Shown here piece by piece: positions 59,253 to 64,000 of a DNA stretch of 64,000 bases. A program made the position numbers and the translations under genes. Origin of the DNA: Acephala macrosclerotiorum (Eukaryota; Ascomycota; Leotiomycetes; Helotiales; Mollisiaceae); contig MU119204.1 of the NCBI GenBank assembly GCA_014904845.1, positions 620,001 to 684,000 on the forward strand, read 5' to 3'. Under the pieces are notes generated by a model. The model saw only the letters and a program-made list of their open reading frames with translations. It searched no databases and was not told the DNA's origin. Within the stretch, counting starts at the first letter, position 1, and each line of letters begins with the position of its first letter.

Positions 59253-60844
59253 GCATCTCATCTTGAGGAATGGGAATGGAGAAACGACACGAGATTATCA
59301 TTTTTCTTTTGTTAAGGATGCATTAGCATATATCAGACTATGGACGGTGGAAATAGTCTGGTCGAATCTCTCATCTGTTTAGCATGTAATGAATGAGGAA
59401 TCTTTTTGGAGGTTGGTGGGATCTGATTGAGCTGACTTTGGCATGTACCTTCCTTATTGCATTGTAACTTATAGTGTTTATTATAACAACCCTTGGTCGA
59501 TCAAATTTTCACCTCCCGATTGTGCCGTTTGATTTGGATGTTTTCCTCTTCTGCCTTCGTGGAGTCTTGTCTCTGGGCAGGGTGTTAAAAGGAATGTAGG
59601 TCTAAATTGATGAATAAATCCTACTTGCAAGTACGAGCGAGGGATACAAAAGTACATCAAGTATTGATGGCAAGTTTGAATTACGTATTTCAAATCCAAT
59701 CGTCCAACATTCTCTCGTTGAAGCATGGCCAATTGACTGCTTCGAAGTTTATTCATGGGTATGGGTGAAGAGTCATTGTTGCCATTTTGTTAATATCCGA
59801 ATTACGTATGGCATGTATGTGTCCATCCATCCTGACTCAGCCTCAAGATACTCGTACCACCAAGTCAACAATGTCTTGTCCAGACTCTGTTGCTTTAAGC
59901 TACGGGGAAAAAGAAATTTCTTTTGAGCTGAATCTTTGGATTTGGATTTGAATATCAAGAAGCTCCTTTCTTTTCCCTTTTCACTTTTCATAACTCATCT
60001 ACTATTTATCTTCCCATCGCATTCCGCTTCATCATCTGTCTCTACTTTTGATTGAACGCTGGGGCGCCTCCTACACTTCCGCGAATTAAACATCTGCTCA
60101 TAGTGTAGCCATATCACCGCCTCGCTCCTTCCTACTAGCGCTATAGTTAGTATTGCGGTTGGAGGTGGGATCATACCCATGGCTATTATTCTTGTTGTGT
60201 ATTTGAGGTGTGGTTGGGATTGGGAATAAGAGATGTTTGCTGATTGTGATTTTGAAGCTGGGATGGATTGAGGGATGGAGAAGCGAGGGGAGAATGCGGT
60301 GGGGAATAATTGGGCTTGGAGCGGGAGGCTTTGAGGTGTTTTGAGGTGTTTGGAAGATTTGTAAGAGTTTGGTGTCTCGGGTTTGTGAGGTGGAATGGAA
60401 GGGAGAAGGAGTGGATCGTGACATGGGATGACTAGAAACGAAGAGGAGATGAGATACCATGAGACGAGACGATTTGACGAGCGGGGAAAGGCCTTAGGAG
60501 TGTTCCATGTCAATATGTATTGAGAGATGCACAAAATACTATGCTAAGATTTTTCATTGATGCTACCTATTTCGAACCCATAACGCCGTTGATATCCCGA
60601 TTCATCCAACCTAAGAAAATGGTCTCCCGGAACAACCTCCGTGCCATGGCCAGCAGGACGGACAGTCAATGCCGTTCAATGCTACCGATACCTTCAAACC
60701 CGTACCTTTTTTTATGACAGTGTATGATCTCCTTTGATTGCCCACCTCAACCCCTAAGTTCAGTCCCCGCCCGAATGTAACATACCTACCCATGAAAATC
60801 TTCAACCATTTCCGAGCCTGAATGCAACCCAGTAAATCTCCTTC
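59253..60844. other. Convergent 3' spacer of 1.6 kb
   Basis: A 179-codon minus-strand frame at 59995-60534 has no recognisable domain and unconvincing composition. No RNA gene or repeat is seen. Confidence 0.5.
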
Positions 60845-61484
60845 CTAAGCGAACATGAAGACACCAAGCGCGCAAGCAAGCGCCAAAGCAACCATCTTTA
60901 CCTATTTATTCACTTATTAGCCTCAATCCATCTCGCACATCGAATGCAAAAGGACTTACTTCTGAGAACCCTCTCCCTTCGCTGCTACCGGACGTCTCAA
61001 CCGGTCCCGTTCCATTCGTACTCCCTCCCTGTGGCTTAACGGTCGGCGTAGCAGTCTTCTGACTGGTCACCGTTTTGGTACTCGTACTCGGCTCTCCTCC
61101 ATTTCCTCCTCCATTTCCTCCTCCATTCATAGTAGGCATCGCCACGCTGCTCATTCCCCCTTCGTTATTCCCTGGAACTGTTGTAGTAGAATAAGTCCAA
61201 TGATCAGTCGTCACCATGTCGATGCTTGTAACCATCGGCATCGGCTCAGAAGAGGCGGGTGGTGCAGCATAGGTCGAGATGGGCGGGATATCGATAACGA
61301 CTGAGGATGCTAGGAGGTTGTCTGGAAGAGGGACGATGAATGGTGGTGCGCTGGTGGCGGCTGGTGGAGGGAGGATGTCGATTGAGGGGATGTAGGACGG
61401 GTTGAGAGGAGTGTAAGATGGGTCTGGGATTGCGGAGACGAGTGACATCGTGCCTACCATGAGGGTTGAAGTAGAAGCACGCAT
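60845..61484 (-). CDS. Small Ser/Thr/Pro-rich GPI-anchor-type surface protein
   Basis: Exons 61484-60960 and 60901-60845 give 193 aa. The 58-nt intron (GTAAGT donor, TAG acceptor) is phase 0, and splicing supplies the C-terminal hydrophobic tail VKMVALALACALGVFMFA, ending at the very C-terminus. The N-terminus is a signal peptide (MRASTSTLMVGTMSLVSAIP). The mature part is rich in Pro, Ser and Thr, with a Gly/Asn run made from a repeated 12-bp unit and a Thr-rich stalk (STSTKTVTSQKTATPTVKPQ). Without the second exon the tail would be lost, which supports both the intron and the anchor reading. Small-residue sites before the tail (SGSSEG) could be the anchor attachment point. No conserved domain is recognised. 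Confidence 0.75.
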
Positions 61485-62398
61485 CTTGTTTTCGTTTCCT
61501 TTTCTGTCAGCTCTCGTTTTTATTTTGTGTTGGATGAGTCTTCCTGTCGATCTGATGTGATTGAGGTAGAAGAGACTGTTCAAGTTCAAGTTAAAGACCA
61601 AAACCAAAGTAAACGAGCGTAATGAGGTTTGTCAAGAACTTCGAAGAAGACAGAATAGAAATCAGATAACGGGAGAAAGCAAGCAAAGATATGGCAAAGA
61701 ATCTTGTTTACATGTCCAGCATAATTGACTCGCCTCCCGCTGGTACGGCGGCGCATATCTCAGTGCATTCCAGAGGATGGATGGGCTGGACTGCGGTCCA
61801 CAATCTGGATCTTTGCGCGGGAAAAGGCGTGTGGAATGCTGGGGCTATTTTTGATGTTTGTGAAGATTGCTCTGGGGTTGGGTAGAATGAAGGTGGATAG
61901 TAATCAGGAGAATCCTTGGAGGGGTTATGGGAGATGACAGGCAAGTCGTAGAAGTGTCCAAATCTCTGAAAATGCGTCAACTTGAAAGAATTCCATGGCA
62001 GGAAATGGCTCATCAAAGTACACGACAATTTATAGCACGTGAAAGCTAACCTAGACAGCATTGCGGTCGCTAGTTAGAAAAACCCTACAGTTCTATGACT
62101 ACTGGTGCTGTGATGGCTTGCTATCACGAAGGAAAATATTGCATACAAAAAAGCACAAAATGGGACTGGAAGAGATGAATTGTTCATTCGTAGTATGTTG
62201 TTTACTCCAAGCTCCTGGTGAGACACCTCTGCACAGATACATGCAGTTTTTGCTCTGTTGTACAAGGATAGATATGATACAATATTGTACGTGAGCTGAC
62301 CGCGAACTTTCGTGGGCCATTGCTGTACGGAATCATAAACTCAAATGTTCTTGAATGTTTGTCGTTATGATGATACAGAATCCACCCCCAGTAGCATT
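61485..62398. other. Spacer between the surface-protein gene and the exoribonuclease
   Basis: This 0.9-kb spacer lies between two minus-strand genes and includes the promoter of the small surface protein. Short frames at 61691-62061 and 62061-62320 lack support. Confidence 0.5.
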
Positions 62399-64000
62399 CT
62401 ACGCAATGGCTGCGACTTCCGGTGTTGGAGTAACAATCTTTGGTGTCGGAGCGAAACTCAATTCAAAGCCTGGAAGAGACTCAATCTTTGACCTAGGCAT
62501 CCTCTTAACAAGTTTAAGATGTAGCACTCTTTCATACACATTAATATGCGCAATGTCGACCTCAAAAATGTCCCCGATTTCAATTTCTTCTGGCTTTACA
62601 TCGTCCGGAATGGCCATGAGGCCACCAACAAGGTAGCTTGGTAGGACGCCTCCAACTGATTTATCGATCGGGTTGACGCTTCTGGCATAGAAGAGTAGAG
62701 GAGACGGCAATTTGTCCTCCCCAAATTTCCAGGCTCGAACTAGGTATTTCAGGATCCACTCTCTATTCGCTTTATTGGTTCCCTGCTTGATGAATCTCTC
62801 CCGCTCAGCTATACGAGGTAGCATAGCATCGATCTGAGCTTTGCTGTAGGGTAGAAAGTCGTCTCGGGTATTTCCAACCAGCGACGTTCCTAGGCGTGCC
62901 TCTTCTCGCAAGGCCCCCTCGATTTGCCACTGATTGAGCAAGTCACCAAAGCGACGAAGGGGACTTGTAATTTGCATAGTCATGTCGGAACCTATTCCTA
63001 AATGTGGCCCTGGTGTGGTGGAGGGTTGGGTCTTGCCCACAAGTCGGAGGTACTGCATGGCAGGTTCAAGCTCGGGGTGCCCATCCTCATCTTTAGATGG
63101 CTGTACATGTTCGTGATAGAATTTGAGAGGATCTCCTTTGGCTGGATTGAACGGCGATATCCGGAAAATGACCGGGATGCCTCGAGCATGACACCAACGG
63201 GCGGCTGCTTCGGAAGCAAGTAGCATCATGGAGGCTACAACCGTTTTGGAACCTGCGCTCAGGTCAACTCCTCGTTCATTGAAAGGAGGAATAGAGATTC
63301 GAATGGTTGGATCTCCGTGATAGCGAGCACCCCAGGCGGTTGGTTTAACCCAGGGAGCACCGCCGAAGGAAGTGGATGCCTCGGGGGATGGGGCCCAGGA
63401 CTGCATGGCACCTCTCATTTGCTGAACCTTCCCTCGAGCTTGACTCAGTTTGTGCATTAGCCTGAGGTCATGTAAATGCTTCTCTGATAGATCATGCCAT
63501 TGCAGAACTCGTCTAGATGGATTATGGGATGTGTCAAAGGTATGCTCTCCAACCATGCGGTGAGATATCTCTGGACGCGGGCTATCGAACATGGCCTCAT
63601 ATAGAGCGGCTGGAGCCACATGAATAACGTTATTGACCACACCTGGTGTGATAATGGTGTCCAAAATATCGCCTGCCATGTTCACCTTGGTACTGTATGT
63701 CAAGCAGCGTGATCCAGGAGACAGACTGAGTCGGTTTTGGGTCCACTCCCGATGTAACATTGGTACCACGCGATCTGGAAGGTATATAGACGAAGTGAGC
63801 AATTCTGCATACTGCGCTGCAGGGCTGTGAGGTTCAAGATGAGCAGCTGGATCAGCTATATGAACATGCACCCAAAGCTCCTCTGGATTATTGGTCGATT
63901 CGATGGATATCCCATCGTCTATCTCGTGGGCAGAAATGTCATCGATACAGTAAACCTGAAGATTTTTCCAATTTTTTCGCATGTGCCCCATGCGATCACT
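62399..64000 (-). CDS. Mitochondrial RNB-family exoribonuclease, C-terminal part (CYT-4/Dss1-like)
   Basis: The frame is open to the right window edge, so only the last about 533 residues are here and the N-terminus is missing. The RNB catalytic core is clear: QVYCIDDISAHEIDDGIS carries the clustered Asp residues that bind the metal ions, followed by LWVHVHIADPAAHL and LSLSPGSRCLTYSTKV. Later motifs are MLLASEAAARWCHARGIPVI and YLRLVGKTQPSTTPGPHLGI, then MQITSPLRRFGDLLNQWQIE, the typical RNase II/R C-terminal block, and an S1-like end (IGDIFEVDIAHINVYERVLH). In Neurospora CYT-4 and yeast Dss1 this enzyme degrades mitochondrial RNA 3' to 5' with the helicase Suv3. No intron is needed in the visible part. 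Confidence 0.92.
   Translation of the reverse strand, partial: SDRMGHMRKNWKNLQVYCIDDISAHEIDDGISIESTNNPEELWVHVHIADPAAHLEPHSPAAQYAELLTSSIYLPDRVVPMLHREWTQNRLSLSPGSRCLTYSTKVNMAGDILDTIITPGVVNNVIHVAPAALYEAMFDSPRPEISHRMVGEHTFDTSHNPSRRVLQWHDLSEKHLHDLRLMHKLSQARGKVQQMRGAMQSWAPSPEASTSFGGAPWVKPTAWGARYHGDPTIRISIPPFNERGVDLSAGSKTVVASMMLLASEAAARWCHARGIPVIFRISPFNPAKGDPLKFYHEHVQPSKDEDGHPELEPAMQYLRLVGKTQPSTTPGPHLGIGSDMTMQITSPLRRFGDLLNQWQIEGALREEARLGTSLVGNTRDDFLPYSKAQIDAMLPRIAERERFIKQGTNKANREWILKYLVRAWKFGEDKLPSPLLFYARSVNPIDKSVGGVLPSYLVGGLMAIPDDVKPEEIEIGDIFEVDIAHINVYERVLHLKLVKRMPRSKIESLPGFELSFAPTPKIVTPTPEVAAIA

Noticed and set aside
59995..60534. 179-codon minus-strand frame between GH17 and the surface protein
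   Set aside because: No family resemblance and overlapping frames of similar length; insufficient support for a gene.

Overview
The window is nuclear DNA of a filamentous ascomycete (Pezizomycotina). The basis is short introns of about 46-90 nt with GTAAGT/GTATGT-type donors and CTAAC/CTGAC branch sites, one gene per 3-4 kb with long spacers, and a gene set typical of these fungi: a Flc/TRP-like channel, a Bre4-like protein, a btgE-type GH17, a DUF3605 protein, and a Zn2Cys6 regulator. The small membrane proteins look like those of Leotiomycetes. That class placement is an impression from memory and has not been tested. I see no bacterial, organellar, rRNA, tRNA or CRISPR sequence.

Layout. 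1.4-4.8 kb: a large conserved protein of unknown function (+). 5.9-9.7 kb: a Flc/Pkd2-like TRP membrane protein (+). 11.2-13.2 kb: an oxysterol-binding protein (+), convergent with the U2AF small subunit (14.6-13.9 kb, -). 16.6-15.2 kb: a DUF4185-like protein (-). 20.1-17.7 kb: a WD40 protein (-). 20.1-29.8 kb is gene-poor: it holds a decayed membrane-protein gene with in-frame stops, one small tail-anchored protein, a foldback element and homopolymer repeats. 29.8-30.7 kb: a DUF3605 protein (+). 32.6-31.1 kb: a Hos2-type histone deacetylase (-), divergent from an ING/PHD protein (33.4-34.7 kb, +). 35.2-36.5 kb: a double FolB-domain protein (+). 38.7-36.9 kb: an Fmp42-like MFS transporter (-). 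42.4-39.8 kb: a Zn2Cys6 regulator (-). 44.9-47.0 kb: a FYVE-RING protein (+). 49.4-49.9 kb: a 199-bp tandem duplication carrying a tiny spliced ORF. 53.6-50.1 kb: a Bre4/ArAE-like membrane protein (-). 55.0-55.8 kb: a transposon remnant with terminal inverted repeats that contains two inward-facing tRNA-like heads. 57.5-59.3 kb: a GH17 cell-wall glucanase (+). 61.5-60.8 kb: a small GPI-anchor-type surface protein (-). 64.0-62.4 kb: the C-terminal part of a mitochondrial RNB exoribonuclease (-), cut by the window edge.

The genes are not an operon or a secondary-metabolite cluster. Most are housekeeping genes. Loose themes are chromatin (deacetylase beside ING), membrane and lipid traffic (oxysterol-binding protein, FYVE-RING, Flc) and the cell surface (GH17, GPI protein). 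The spliced models were built by hand: each junction was chosen so that phase is kept and conserved sequence continues across it. The most unusual items are the decayed gene with transition-type nonsense codons (23.3-24.1 kb), the nested repeat at 55.0-55.8 kb, the 199-bp duplication, and a stop-free 75-nt intron inside the U2AF gene. I found no clear case of a wholly new multi-gene system.
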